In this document: in pieces, positions 34,513 to 46,270 of the stretch
Position numbering within the stretch: the stretch's first letter is position 1
Layout: each line of letters starts with the position of its first letter
From: Sorghum bicolor
Lineage: Eukaryota > Streptophyta > Magnoliopsida > Poales > Poaceae
Direction: 5' to 3'
Length of the DNA stretch: 64,000 bases
Assembly (NCBI RefSeq): GCF_000003195.3
Contig: NC_012870.2
Span: 22,498,501 to 22,562,500 of the forward strand
Program-made: the position numbers and the translations under genes
Notes under the pieces: generated by a model
Database searches by the model: none
Seen by the model: the letters and a program-made list of their open reading frames with translations, nothing else
Told to the model about the DNA's origin: nothing

Positions 34513-34983
34513 GTGATTGATGACAACCTCGAGTATGAAAAGAGTTGAGGTTTTCAAATGACTTAGTTTCAATAAGCATGTTACAATAAGAGCAAAAGGA
34601 TTAGACATGCTTATATCAACCAAGTCCAACATCCTGCATCCAAATATGTGAGTTGTATACAACAGGATAATAAACACAAGGCTCATAAGAACATCGGAGT
34701 AAAATGCGGAAGCAAAGGTAATATGAGCCAAAACACATGACATAAAGATATCACATAGAAGCACAAGTCATGTCTCACAACCAAAGTATATCTCACACAA
34801 ATGCAGTGCATAAAAGTAAACGTGATGCATGATGGAGTAGCACACATAAAAGAATCTCAAAAGAATAATAAAAACCCTCTCTAAAAGTGTCTCAAAAGAA
34901 TAATAAAAACCCTCTCTAGCTCCCCCTAACTCCTAACTCCCATACTCGCACTCTCTCCCCCTTTGGCATCAAACGCCAAAAAC
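34513..34983 (-). other. Spacer between copia-2 third ORF and PPT
   Basis: Non-coding AT-rich sequence. A 38-bp phrase (AAAAGAATAATAAAAACCCTCTCTA and flanks) is duplicated near 34858 and 34896. PPT-like CTCCCCCT tracts at about 34919 and 34957 lie just after the ORF stop, as in copia-1. Confidence 0.55.
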
Positions 34984-37566
34984 CTAAGAAGTCGACGGAG
35001 GAGGCGAAGCAGTGGAGTCCCTCGGCACGGCCTCAAAGCGAGCTGCATCATCGGAACTGTCGGCCGTCGAGGCGGAGGAAGTGGAGTGACCCTCTGAAGC
35101 TGCACGGGCTGGAGAAGCGGTCCGGGTCTGCTCTGTAGGTGCGGGAGCTGTCACTGGCTGCTCGAGTCCTGCTGACGAGGCTGGCACGGACTCAGTCGCT
35201 GTAGCTGACGTCTCAGGTACTGTGGAAGACGGTGCAAGCTGCTCGGACGACGCTACAAACGACGACAGACACTCAGTAGTGGTGACTGGCGCCGTAAAGG
35301 CGGCTGGAGCCTGTAGAGGTGGAGACGTAGGGTCACCAGTCAGAGCACTGTATGAGAAGCTGAGGTGCGGGTCTCTCGACGTGTCCAACATAAGCTGAGA
35401 TGCTGACGCTGACTGAGGAGTGAAACCAGAGCGGAGAGGCGTGAACAGCGGTACCTGCTCAAAGTCAGAAGAGATAGCACCCTGGGAGACCTGGTGCTGA
35501 GGCGTCGAGAATGGCTGACTCTGAGCGGGGAGCTGGAGGGGCTGCTGAGACAGGCTCTGAGTCTGTGGCGCTGGAGTGGGTGGCCTGACAGTCGAAGTGC
35601 CTGGAAGCTATATCTGCAGAATCTGAATCCCTGAGGCGGCCATGATAGCGGCCATCATCGCTGTCTGCTGGGCCTGGAACGCAAGCTGCTGCTCCTGAAA
35701 GGTGAGAAACTGACGCTGGAGCTCATCCTGCCTAGCCTGCATGGCTGCATTGATGGCAGCCTAGTCCCTGTCTCTCCTCGCTTGCTCCTCAGCTGCACGG
35801 CGCTAATCTGCCCTCATACCCTCTAAAATAGCAAGTAAAGCTGGGTCTAAAGCACTAGAAGAGCCCCCTGCCTCGTGGTCGTGTGCTCTAGGTGGGAGGT
35901 CTGATAGTGACGGCTGATAGTCATCATCTGAGCTGTCTAAGGCGAAGTCAAACTCTCCCTCAGCCTCTGCATCTACGAAAGCCCCAATGGCTATGTCCTA
36001 CTACTCCTCTGTCTCTGGTATAGCTGCTGTACTGCGAGTGCCCCTAGGAGAGGGTGGGGGCACCGGTCCACGTGGAGCACGAGGAGGTGGAGTAGCTCTG
36101 AGGTCGTGGTGTGCTCGCAGCATCTGCCTGGGGTCGTAGTGGGGGAAGACTGTGTCTGACTCTGTCAACTCCCTCTGCAAGTGAGCTGGCAGGGGTAGCG
36201 GCCTGGCACGGAGTATGAGCAAGGTGATCCAATGTACGTACGGCAACTGACGCCGTCCCTTGAAGCTCTCTGAGATGGTGTCCTCAATCTCTGAGACGAT
36301 CAAATTCCACAAGTCGAACTCCGTCTGGGAGATGAGGTGAGCAACTAGCCACTGCTGTATACGAGTGAATCCATCTCTGTAACCTGTCCTGGGGAGAAGA
36401 GTCTTCCTCAACACAAAGTCGAGGATCCTAGCTGGTCGTGTCAAGTCTCCCACTATCCGACTGGAGCCCTCTCCAAACGGTGGACGGAAACAAGGAGCCA
36501 CGAAGTCAACTGGTGGTATCACACCACCGTGAGGACGTCGGGGAGGCTCAAAGTTCCCGTAGCACAGCTGGTGAATCCTGGTGGGAGAAGCTCGCAGCCC
36601 AAGCACCTCTCTGGCCCTCTGTGCTGTGACCCTGTAGTCAGTCCCTGCCAGTGCGTAGTGGATATAATTGTGATCCAGGAAAACCCACACTGACGCGTAG
36701 AACTCTCTGACCCACTGCTCACAGTAAGTACCAGGGAGAGCTAGTAACTCTGGGAGGCCGTGGAGGTAGGTGAAGTACTGACAGATATCTGCCCCAACCA
36801 CGTTTCCCAGTATCTCAAGGTCGATCACTCTATGCTCCCTAAACTGAGACTGAGAGCGAACCAGTGCCTCGTAGATGTCCTCCTGGACGACTGTGTAGAA
36901 CCTGGCACCGGCTCTGGGATCCCTAGCAGCTAGAAACCAAGTGGGAAACGGTACGAACCGCAGCTGCTGGATCTCTCTGGTTGACACTAAGGTGAGATCT
37001 CTGTGGATCCTGACTGGCCTCTGTCGTGAAGCTGGAGTGCCTCTGGCTGGTGTGGCACGAGCAGTGGAGGTAGACTGTCCTGGCGTACCAGTCCGAGGAG
37101 TGGGCTGGGTACGTGCACGAGTCGACCTCCTGAGGGGCTGCTCCGGCTCCTGTCCCTCTGCTGGACCCTCTGTCTGGGCCTCTGCCTCTGTGTCTGTGTC
37201 TGGATCCTCCTGAGCTGGCTCTCTGACATTTATCCTGACACGCTGCCCTCCTAGCATGATGGTGCCTGGTGGGGATCCATGTCCAGCCTCGGCCACAAGT
37301 ACTGCACGCCTCTGACGTGGCGTGAGATCTGCCCCTATCCTCAAAGCACCTGCACGACCACCTCTCTCAGCTGCCTCTGCTGCTGCTGCCACTGCCTCGG
37401 CCACCTCTGCCTCTCTGTCGCTGGCCTTGCGCTTCTTGGTAGCCAACTTCTTTCCCATGCCCTTCTCTGCCGCTGACAGACGACGAGGAGGATCACCTCC
37501 ACCATCACCCCCTGGGGAACCTCCTGAGCTAGCAGCCGGACCAGTCACGTTCTTGGTACGAGCCAT
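34984..37566 (-). pseudogene. Third (envelope-like position) ORF of copia-2, 861 codons with five in-frame TAGs
   Basis: The ATG at 37566 begins MARTKNVTG. One frame runs to 34984 with stops only at 36001, 35998, 35803, 35761 and 35608, all TAG. The N-terminal third is Gly/Ala-rich with a basic, nuclear-localisation-like KKLATKKRKA. The middle holds a folded-looking block with FPTWFLAARDPRAGARFY, REFYASVWVFLDHNY and HYALAGTDYRV. The C-terminal third is Gln/Pro/Ser/Thr-rich. The layout matches the copia-1 third ORF. No signal peptide or transmembrane helix is convincing. The function is unknown; 'env-like' describes position only. Confidence 0.75.
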
Positions 37567-37696
37567 TGCAAGAGCAGGCGACTGAACGAACTGCCGACAA
37601 AGCCCAACTGACAAACATGCAAGGACGAGACGCGTTCCGGATAAGATGTCGCGATCGAAGACAGCCGGAGACAACGAAAATCCACTCCTCAAAGTG

Positions 37697-37794
37697 CTGC
37701 AGACGGGGAACGGAGGGGATCGAGGTCAAAACCTTAATCTAATCCATTGAAACATAACCTCAAACACCTTAGGGGCAGGAGATTAGGAACTCAC
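37697..37794 (-). other. Candidate 5' leader intron before the copia-2 third ORF (98 nt)
   Basis: The minus-strand donor TTGG|GTGAGT is at 37794 and the acceptor CCCCGTCTGCAG ends at 37697. The interior is T-rich. Splicing would leave about 130 nt before the ATG at 37566. The equivalent copia-1 intron is 7458-7557, similar in length and position but not in sequence. Confidence 0.5.
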
Positions 37795-38010
37795 CCAAGA
37801 AGCCCTAACTCCCTGCGAGATTTGATCCACGCTAGAAGAGGATGGAGAGGAAGAGCCTCGGGGCGGATCTGGCACGCGGGGAGAAGGCCGAGGTCGCCGG
37901 GGATTGGGAGCTGACGGCGGCGGCGAAAACGACGGGCTAGGGCAAAGGCGGAGTCGGCGGCGCTCGGGGAAAAGAAAGAACTGCCCCGAGAAAAGGCCCC
38001 AGGGCGCGGG

Positions 38011-38160
38011 TTTTATGCGCCCGCCGCGGGGTCACTGGACGCTCTTAATGTGGCACCGGACGCGTCCGGTGACCACCGGACTCATGCGCAGAGAGGTATG
38101 CAAAAATTGCATCGCACTGGACGATGGCCACCGGACGCTGGCTTTAGCGTCCGGTGCCTT
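38011..38160 (-). promoter_or_regulatory. Candidate internal promoter of the copia-2 third ORF
   Basis: On the minus strand a CATAAAA box (38011-38017) lies just downstream of a CACCGGACG palindrome cluster. The cluster includes a perfect 18-bp palindrome, CACCGGACGCGTCCGGTG, at 38054-38071. The cluster continues beyond the Athila insertion at 47532-47660. This mirrors the LTR layout of palindromes followed by TATA. The leader, candidate intron and ORF follow. Confidence 0.5.
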
Positions 38161-38167
38161 AGGTCAC

Positions 38168-39403
38168 TGTTGATATTTGGGAACGCAATAAGGAATTGAT
38201 CCGCAAGCGCACGGATATCGGTGAGCACTTCACCCGGGAAATTATCCAGAGTATCGTATTTATTTTTTTTACCACTAGGAGAAAGAGTGCATCTGACTAA
38301 CCGGTCTATTACTACTAACCTTTAGGCACAAAGAATGTCTTTCGATGTGAGTGATAAATAGAGAAGACTGCAACCGTAGTCTCCTTCTAACCTTGGTAAG
38401 GATGATCTATTGTTCTAATGGGGAGGCTAACGGAATCGAGACACCACAAAGGATGTTCTTCCCGCACCTATAAACCCTATCCTTCCTGCTAACGAGATGT
38501 GATCTACAAAGGTAACTCGGAATTGTCACGTTCCTCACTACTACAACGGTCCAGCTAGTCAGGGAATATCTATGAGTACCCCAGCCTAAACACCACGTTT
38601 ACGCCAGCAATGATTACTCTAAACTCTACGCGAAGAGATTAAAGTAAACTCATAAACCGTAAGAACAATAAAACAAGAACTTACTAGAATTTAGAAGTCG
38701 AATTACTGAAGAATCCTAGGAGCAAGCTTCGGGTTAGGAGAACTTGATCCCGCAGGTACAAGCTTGGAGTAGACACCGACAGGCCGGGCTTCCTCCACTC
38801 TTCACCTCCACTCTATCTCTCTCAATCTAGTAGAAACTAGAAGATCTATTTCTACCTTACATTGGTTGCTAAGCCTAAAAAGAAATATTAATTAGAGAAG
38901 AGATTTTCCTTCGAGGGCACCCCTCAGTCTCTATGATAATTTCTTCATGTCTTCTCCAGGGGCCAGGGGGGCCTTGCTTATATAGTCCTCCCCTTCTATG
39001 CGTTTTTGGGTCGATAGGCGAGGTGGTACTATGTTTTTCTTGATCCAATAGGTCGGTGGAATATCCCGTGCGAAGAGAGTCCCGAACTGCATCCAGCAGG
39101 GGGCGGGCGCCCAGGCTACCAGGGCGGGCGCCCTAGGCCTGGCCCAGTTTCGCCTCCGCTTCGGTCTCGTGGCTTCTGGAGTCTTCTAGATGATGTAAAA
39201 TCGTGCGGTGCGTTGATATCTCTATGTAATCCCGACATGTGGGCCTTTCTTCCTTATTTCCTGATAACCCCCTCCAGAAATAGATAAACAACAAAACTCG
39301 TGGAATTCTGTCAGATCAAACCCTAATTCTAGGTGATGGTTGCATATTGGTCCTTTCTCTTGTTTATTTGATAATTAAAATTGATACTTAAGAACCGTCA
39401 ACA
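38168..39403 (-). repeat. 3' LTR of the Athila-like element (1236 bp)
   Basis: Pairs with 46297-47531. The minus-strand TATA box (ACTATATAAG) is at about 38977-38986. Upstream of it in transcription order are two GGGCGGGCGCCC motifs at 39101-39112 and 39122-39133, separated by 9 bp. A PPT (GTATGGGGGTATTTG on the minus strand) follows at 39402-39416. Confidence 0.93.
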
Positions 39404-39416
39404 AATACCCCCATAC

Positions 39417-40709
39417 TTAGGCTTTTACTCGTCCTCGAGAAAAGGATGGTTAAGAACAATATCTGGGGTAAACATTTTAAAGCATTCTTCTATATAATTG
39501 CAGGGTGTCAAAAATTCCACTGTGTACCATAGTCAGGGAAGTTTATGATCAAGAGTAAAGATCTTTTCTTCTCAATCTTGTCACTTGGAGCTTTTGTATA
39601 TTTTTGAAAGAAAGTTAGCATACCTTTTTATCCTCATAGGCTCTCTCAGATCACTCATTATCTTTTATATATCTCACTGAGGCTGTTTTATTTTGCAAAA
39701 ATTCTCAAGCATACTTACTTTGCATTTATTGCCTGATCAAAACGGGATCCGAGGAGGGGAATGTCATACTCTTAGATCAAAGACTTTGGAAATTAAAATC
39801 TTTGTCAACTCTTGCTGGCATATTGCTTATTAGAGGGACCATGGGCTATCATTTTTCTCTCTTCTTTTTTTTTAAATGGATACTGAGGTACCCCTAATTC
39901 TACTGCCGGACACTTGTCCATTTTTTTTCTGCGAGGTTATCGAGCACTTGCTCCTTTTTATTTCCTCGAAATATCTCTATTTTTGCATAGCCCATGCCTC
40001 TAATGCAATAATACTTCGGAAGAGTGAATCTTACTAAAATAATGTCTTGATCTTGGGAGCATGATAAATCTCTCAACAAGGGTCTAACTCATTTTGAACA
40101 AACTCAATACAGAGCAGATAGCTTTTATAATCATAATTAATATTCAATATTTTTAGTTCTATCAGGCATATAAAACACTGAGGATGGTAGCTAGAAATTT
40201 GAATATTTTGAAATAAATTCTCCAAGCAACAATGATATCAAGAATAAGAAACTCATACTCTATCATCACATATTCCAATTGACTTAAGTAACACAGGGTT
40301 TTAAAATGATTTTATAATATTTGCAAGTTTTCAGGAAATATCATAGATTGAGATTAATCATGATTAGAAATATTTTAATCCTTTTATTTTATCATGTCGG
40401 AAACAGTAGTCTGCATAATCCAAAATAAATGTATGTATAAAGTAAAGTGTGCAGAGTGTGTACCTGAGTGGTGGAGTGGTGTAGTTGGAGTGTCAAGGGA
40501 TCTCCCCCATACTTGTTTTCTGCTTTCTTGCACAAAAATAAAGTAGAGACACACAAGACATAATAATAATACTCTTTATTGATCTTGAGGCATTTATTAC
40601 AAAAGACTAGTAGCAAACTGATGATAATAGTAAACTGATGATAATAGCAAACCTAAACCGAATTTAAAGATAACTAAGATGCATTGCCTCAAGGTCTAAT
40701 CTAGATAAC
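39417..40709 (-). other. Non-coding spacer between extra ORF and PPT of the Athila-like element
   Basis: 1.3 kb of AT-rich sequence with stops in all frames. I see no gene, second PPT or RNA gene. Such a long 3' spacer is common in Athila-type elements. Confidence 0.55.
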
Positions 40710-41339
40710 TTAACGGCGCTCTAATTCCTTGATCTTCTTGTTGGCACTGGCAAGATCCTGCCTAAGGCCTAGTATAATGGTGTTATGGTTAGAGATCTAC
40801 CTAGTGAGGGAATTAATCGAGGACTGGAGGTCTATGATAACTCTATCTAGCCTGCGAACTTCCTCATCAATATCCATTATAGTCTTGCGACGCTTGGGAG
40901 GTGTCTCAAAAGCATTGAGAGCGTGCTTCGGGGCTGCCTTTGGAGGGATGAAACGGACTTTGGATGCTCTAATCCCTTTAAAGTAAGGCCTTTCCTCCTC
41001 TGTAGTGTAGCGAACGCTGCTGATCTCGCCGCTTCGGTTGGTCTTGACTCCAACGACCCTCTCATTGGGTCTAGGTGGAAGGATCCTTGTGCCGGTTGGC
41101 ACCTTGATAGTGGTCTTCGTCTTTGATGATGATCCTGTGAGGAGTAGGGGTTGTGGTGGTGTGGTGAGAACTGGTTGAGCATGGTAAGATTGGGCAGAGC
41201 TACGTTGGTGTAATGGCATGGCTTCTAGCTGACGCTCTGTGTTGGCCGGAACGAGAGCACGGGCATCGGGGTCTTCCGCAGGCTCCATGTTGAGGTTGAA
41301 GGGGACGACTTCCCAATCATCGTGGTACTTCTCGGCCAT
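40710..41339 (-). pseudogene. Extra 3' ORF of the Athila-like element: basic protein with coiled-coil C-terminus
   Basis: The ATG at 41339 opens 180 codons (MAEKYHDDWEVVPFN) to a TAG at 40797-40799. The frame then continues for about 28 codons to a natural-looking TAA at 40710-40712, giving 210 codon positions in all. The N-terminus is acidic/aromatic and the middle Pro/Thr/Lys-rich. A PPKRRKT patch resembles a nuclear localisation signal, and the C-terminus has heptad-like hydrophobics (VRRLDRVIIDLQSSINSL, then KKIKELERR). It has no membrane segment, so it is not a classical Athila envelope-like protein. The function is unknown. It has its own TATA box upstream. Confidence 0.6.
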
Positions 41340-41476
41340 TGGAGTAGCAAGGAACTAATAAAATTTTAATTGAAGTAGAGCTAATCAAGCTCTAATTGAA
41401 GGAGAGCTAATCAAGCTTTAATTGAAGGAGAGAAGGCTTGGTGGTTTGGTGTTTGAAAACTGAGGTCAGGGGTCTG

Positions 41477-41660
41477 TTTATATAGGGGTCAAAAGGATGC
41501 CTCTATGGGTTGTTCGGGTTGCTCCCGTTGATGTGCGTGCGAAATTTTCCATCCGAGGGATTATTCGGATTACCCTAAGTGCATTTTCCATAACAGAGAA
41601 AGTCGGGACCGAGGGGGAACAGGGGTTGGGCGCCCGCCCACTTGATCTGGGCGCCCGCCC
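41477..41660 (-). promoter_or_regulatory. Candidate internal promoter of the Athila-like extra ORF
   Basis: On the minus strand a consensus TATATAAA box (41477-41484) lies 138 bp upstream of the ATG at 41339. Further upstream are two GGGCGCCCGCCC motifs (41628-41639 and 41649-41660) separated by 9 bp. The same 12-bp motif pair, with the same 9-bp spacer but inverted, sits upstream of the TATA box in the LTR. Confidence 0.6.
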
Positions 41661-41769
41661 TCTCTCTGGCCCCTCTATGGGCCCACTTCTCCGAGCGCGT
41701 TTCTAGATGCAGAATTATTTAGAAAAATATATATATGACCCAAAACTATCAGACCAAAAGTGTCGGGCT

Positions 41770-44700
41770 CTAATTCTCCATGGGAAGGTAAAAATGGACT
41801 ACGTCTATTTCTTCAAATTCCTCATTGGGCTCTAAAAATAATTTAAGACGTTGACCATTTACCTTGAATAACGTACCTTCGCTATTTTGAAGTGTGATAG
41901 CTCCGTGGGATGATGAATTGATTACCTTGAATGGTCCTTCCCATTTGCTCCGGAGTTTTCCATGCCCGAAAAGCTTTACTCTGGAATTAAAAAGTAATAC
42001 CTTATCTCCGGGTGTGAACTCCTTATTCTTGATTCTCTTGTCATGCCACCTCTTAACTCTTTCTTTGTAAATCTTTGAATTGTGATATGCCTTCTCTCGC
42101 CATTCTTCTAATTATGATAGTTGCATTCTTCTATAATCTCCAGCAACATCTAGGTCCATATTCCATCTCTTTATGGCCCAGTGTGCTTTGAATTCTAGTT
42201 CAACAGGTAGATGGCAAGTCTTCCCGTACACCAATTGGTATGGAGACATTCCGATTGGGGTCTTGTATGCTGTCCGGTATGCCCAGAGTGCATCGGGTAG
42301 CTTGTCTTTCCACGCCGTTCCCATTTCATTTACTGTCTTCTGAAGAATATTCTTGATTTGTTTGTTGGAAGTCTCTGCTTGGCCACTTGTCTGAGGATGA
42401 TAGGGGGTAGCGACGTTGTGACGGATTCCATGTCTTGATAGATATTGCTTGAAGCGTTTGTCGATAAAGTGTGCTCCTCCATCACTTATCACTACTCTGG
42501 GGACTCCAAATCTTGGAAATATAATTTCTTCAAACATCCTTTTTGAACTAACGTTGTCAGCATGCTTGCAAGGTAATGCTTCTACCCACTTGGAGACATA
42601 ATCAACTGCCACCAAGATGTACTCACACTTCTTTGATGGAGGAAATGGACCCATGTAGTCTATTCCCCAGACATCAAAGAGCTCAATCTGAAGGTTGTTG
42701 GTGAGTGGCATTGCATCCCTTGTATTTATGTTTCCGTGCCTTTGACATGGCCCACATCTTCTGATATATTGCTTCGTGTCTTCATACATTGTAGGCCAAT
42801 AGAATCCACACTGCCAGATCTTTGAATGTGTACGGAATGCTCCATAGTGACCTCCATATGGTGATGAATGACATCTGTCGATGATCTTCCATCCTTCCTC
42901 AGTGGTCACACATCTCCTGAGTAGGCCATCAGAGCATACTCGGAAGAGGTATGGCTCATCCCATATATGTGAACGACTTTCTTGAATAAGCTTCTTCTTG
43001 TTTGCTCCTGGTGGTACATACCCTGAAACCATAAAATTAACAATATCTGCATACCAGGGGTCAGACCTGTTAATCCCGTAGAGCATGTCGTCCCGGAGTG
43101 AATCATCGATGGGGGTTTCCTGTGGATTCTTAAAATACATTCTAGACATGTGATCAGCAACAGAATTTTCTACTCCCTTTTTATCTTTTATTTCTAAGTC
43201 AAATTCTTGGAGTAATAGGATCCATCTAATCAGGCGAGGTTTAGCATCTTTTTTAGTGAGCAAATATTTTAGTGCAGCATGATCAGTGTAAACAATTATT
43301 TTAGCTTCAACTAAATAAGATCTAAATTTATCTATGGCAAAGACAACAGCAAGAAGCTCTTTTTCAGTGGTTGCATAGTTAAGTTGAGCTCCTGTCAAAG
43401 TTTTACTGGCATAAGCAATTGCATGATGCTTCTTATCTTTAGTTTGTCCCAATACTGCCCCCACAGCATAATCACTAGCATCACACATAATTTCAAAAGG
43501 CAACGACCAATCAGGGGGTTGAATGATTGGTGCAGAAATGAGTGCTTTCTTTAATAAATTGAAAGATGTTAGACATGCATCATCAAATTCGAAAGGAGCA
43601 TCCTTGGCTAGCAAAAGAGTAAGTGGTCAAGCAATAAATGAAAAATCTTTTATGAATCTACGGTAAAAACCAGCATGGCCAAGAAAGCTTCGAATTCCTT
43701 TTATGTTCACAGGTGGAGGTAGTTGTTCAATTACTTCAATTTTAGCTTTGTCTACCTCAATACCTCTTTCAGACACTAAGTGTCCTAGCACTTTTCCTTC
43801 CCTAACCATAAAATGACATTTTTCCCAATTAAGGATTAAGTGCTTTTCTTCACATCTTTGCAAAACCTTGTCTAAGTTTTCAAGACAACTATCAAAAGTT
43901 TTTCCATAAACAGAGAAATCATCCATGAAAACTTCCATAATCTCTTCAATCATATCAGAAAATATAGACATCATGCATCTTTGAAAAGAAGCTGGTGCAT
44001 TACATAACCCAAAAGACATTCTACGATAAGCATAAGTTCCATAAGGGCATGTAAAAGTGGTTTTGCTTTGATCATCGGGATGGATCGGGATTTGATGATA
44101 TCCTGAGTATCCATCTAAGAAACAGAAAAACGAATGGTTTGCTAACCGCTCTAGCATCTCATCTATAAAAGGTAAAGGAAAGTGATCCTTTCTCGTGGCT
44201 TTGTTTAATTTTCTATAGTCTATGCACATCCGCCATCCTGTGACGGTGCGTTGCGGAATTAGCTCGTTCTTTTCATTCATAATAACTGTCATGCCTCCCT
44301 TTTTGGGCACAACTTGCACTGGGCTCACCCACTCACTGTGCGGCACAGGATATATAATCCCTGCATGCAGCAACTTTATAACTTCCTTTTTAACTACCTC
44401 TCTCATAGTGTTGTTAAGTCTACGTTGGGGTTCTCGAGAGGGTGTAACAGAAGGATCTGTTGGAATACGATGGGTACAAATCATAGGACTGATTCCTGTA
44501 AGATCTTGAAGTGAGTAGCCGAAAACTGAGTGATGTTTCTCAAGAATGGTCATTAATCGCAGAGTTTGATCCTGAGTGAGTTTATCGCTAATGATTACAG
44601 GGAACTCTGGATTATTGTTTAGGAAAGCATAGGTAAGACCGGGTGGTAAAGTTTTAAGCTCTATGGGAGGTCTAGGTGTCTCTGCAAACTCATCTAAGGG

Positions 44701-46164
44701 TTCAGGCTCGGAAGGTTCGTCTTATTCTTCTGTGAAGAAAGGAGTTTCGTCTTCAAAGTCTGGTTCATCTAAAAGCTCTAGAGATGCAGCCTTTACTTCC
44801 TCCATAGGATCAGGCAAAAGATATGACTCGGCCTTATTATTTAAGGAGTGTGAAATTATTATCGGGAATTTAAAGGTTTTTCCAAAAGAAATGTGTAGCT
44901 TTCCAGTATGACCTTCATAAAGGAGTCTTCTAAAAGGTTGTCCTATCAACAGGTCGAAGTCCCATGTATCAAAGATATAGAAGCTCAAATGAACCATGGA
45001 GCCTTCTACCGTAAGAGGTAGGACATTAATAATTCCAAGACTGGGGACTAATCGTCCCGAAGATTCCTTTATGACCTTTGTTGTGGGGGTTAAGATAAGA
45101 TTTTTAAATAGTTTAAGTACAAAGGATTTAGACATAATGTTGATCCCCACAACAGGATTATAAAGAGCATTAAGTCGATCAGAATTACAAGCACAGCGTA
45201 TAGTTATAGAGGGTGTGTCCAAACGGATCACATCAGAGGAAAGCTCTGATTCCTCCAACCATTCGCTACTCATTACTGAGATAAGCTCTCTCAATTGATA
45301 TTCACTTGGCAAATAAATGCTAAACTGGCCATTTTGGGGTTTGTCAATAGAATGGTAATTTGAAATATTTCCAAAATCGGCAAAAAGATCAGATTCTATA
45401 TCCAGTATGAAGTCCGGTAGTGGAATTTCTTCCTCTTGTGGCTCAAAACTTGGGATAGCTAAAGTAGATGAAGAATTTGGCAGAGTGTCTACTTTGGCTT
45501 CGTAGGTTTCATCATGAAGGGTATTATCCATCTCAGCTTCTAGGATTCTATCTAGGATCACTCTTGCTTCATCAGCAGGGATGCGAAAGAAAGAACCTCT
45601 AGACATTGTGTGTAGCATTTGTTTGTGATTTTTCTAAAGACCTTGAAAAAAGTGAAATAAAAGAATAGGGTCTTCAAGATTAAGGTTTGGACCAGATTCT
45701 AAAAGATCAGAAAAACGTTTCCAGGATTTTCCCAAAGTTTCATTATCTTTTTGTTTAAAAGATAGGACTTCGAGTCTAAGGTCGGCTATACGGTCAAGGG
45801 AATAGAAATCTAGACAAAAGTTGGCTCGTAAAACTCCCCATTCACCTTGTTGTTGACTTACCTTCTGACTGTACCATTGTCTAGCTTCTCCCCTTAGAGA
45901 AAAAGGAAAAAGCTTCCAACGTAAAGTCTTATCAGAAATGCCTTCAATGCGAAGACAATCACATGTTTGCTCAAAATCTCTAATATGAAGGTAAGGGTTT
46001 TCGTCTTCCTTTCCCGAAAAAGATAGGTTTTGAATCATGGCAATCAACCTAGAACTTAACTTATACTGGGATGTTTGGATAGGCTGTGATGATTCCCATG
46101 GTAAAAGGTCAGTTGCTAAAGGGATTGCAGACTCATGGATCGATTTAGAATTTTGGTTTTCCAT
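41770..46164 (-). pseudogene. Athila-like gag-pol polyprotein, one frame with four stops
   Basis: From the ATG at 46164 (MENQNSKS) a single frame of 1465 codons runs to a TAG at 41770. It is broken at 45634 (TAG), 44722 (TAA), 43627 (TGA, probable CGA) and 42112 (TAA). Order: capsid-type gag (RGEARQWYS; no CCHC knuckle seen), a retropepsin-like region with LIGQPF but Asn-Pro in place of the catalytic Asp motif (YNPVVGIN), reverse transcriptase (CIDYRKLNK, FLDGYSGYHQI, FMDDFSVYG), RNase H ([23 protein letters not shown]), integrase zinc region ([16 protein letters not shown]) and DDE core ([24 protein letters not shown]), then the C-terminal DNA-binding part (SKWEGPFKV). It would reverse-transcribe and insert the element if intact. 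Confidence 0.9.
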
Positions 46165-46270
46165 AAGGTAAGAGTAAAGAAAATAAATAAAGGATATAAA
46201 AGATAAGAAAAGATAAAAGTATAGATACAAGCTAATAGTAAGACACAGGTTATCTCAGCAACCGTCTTTC

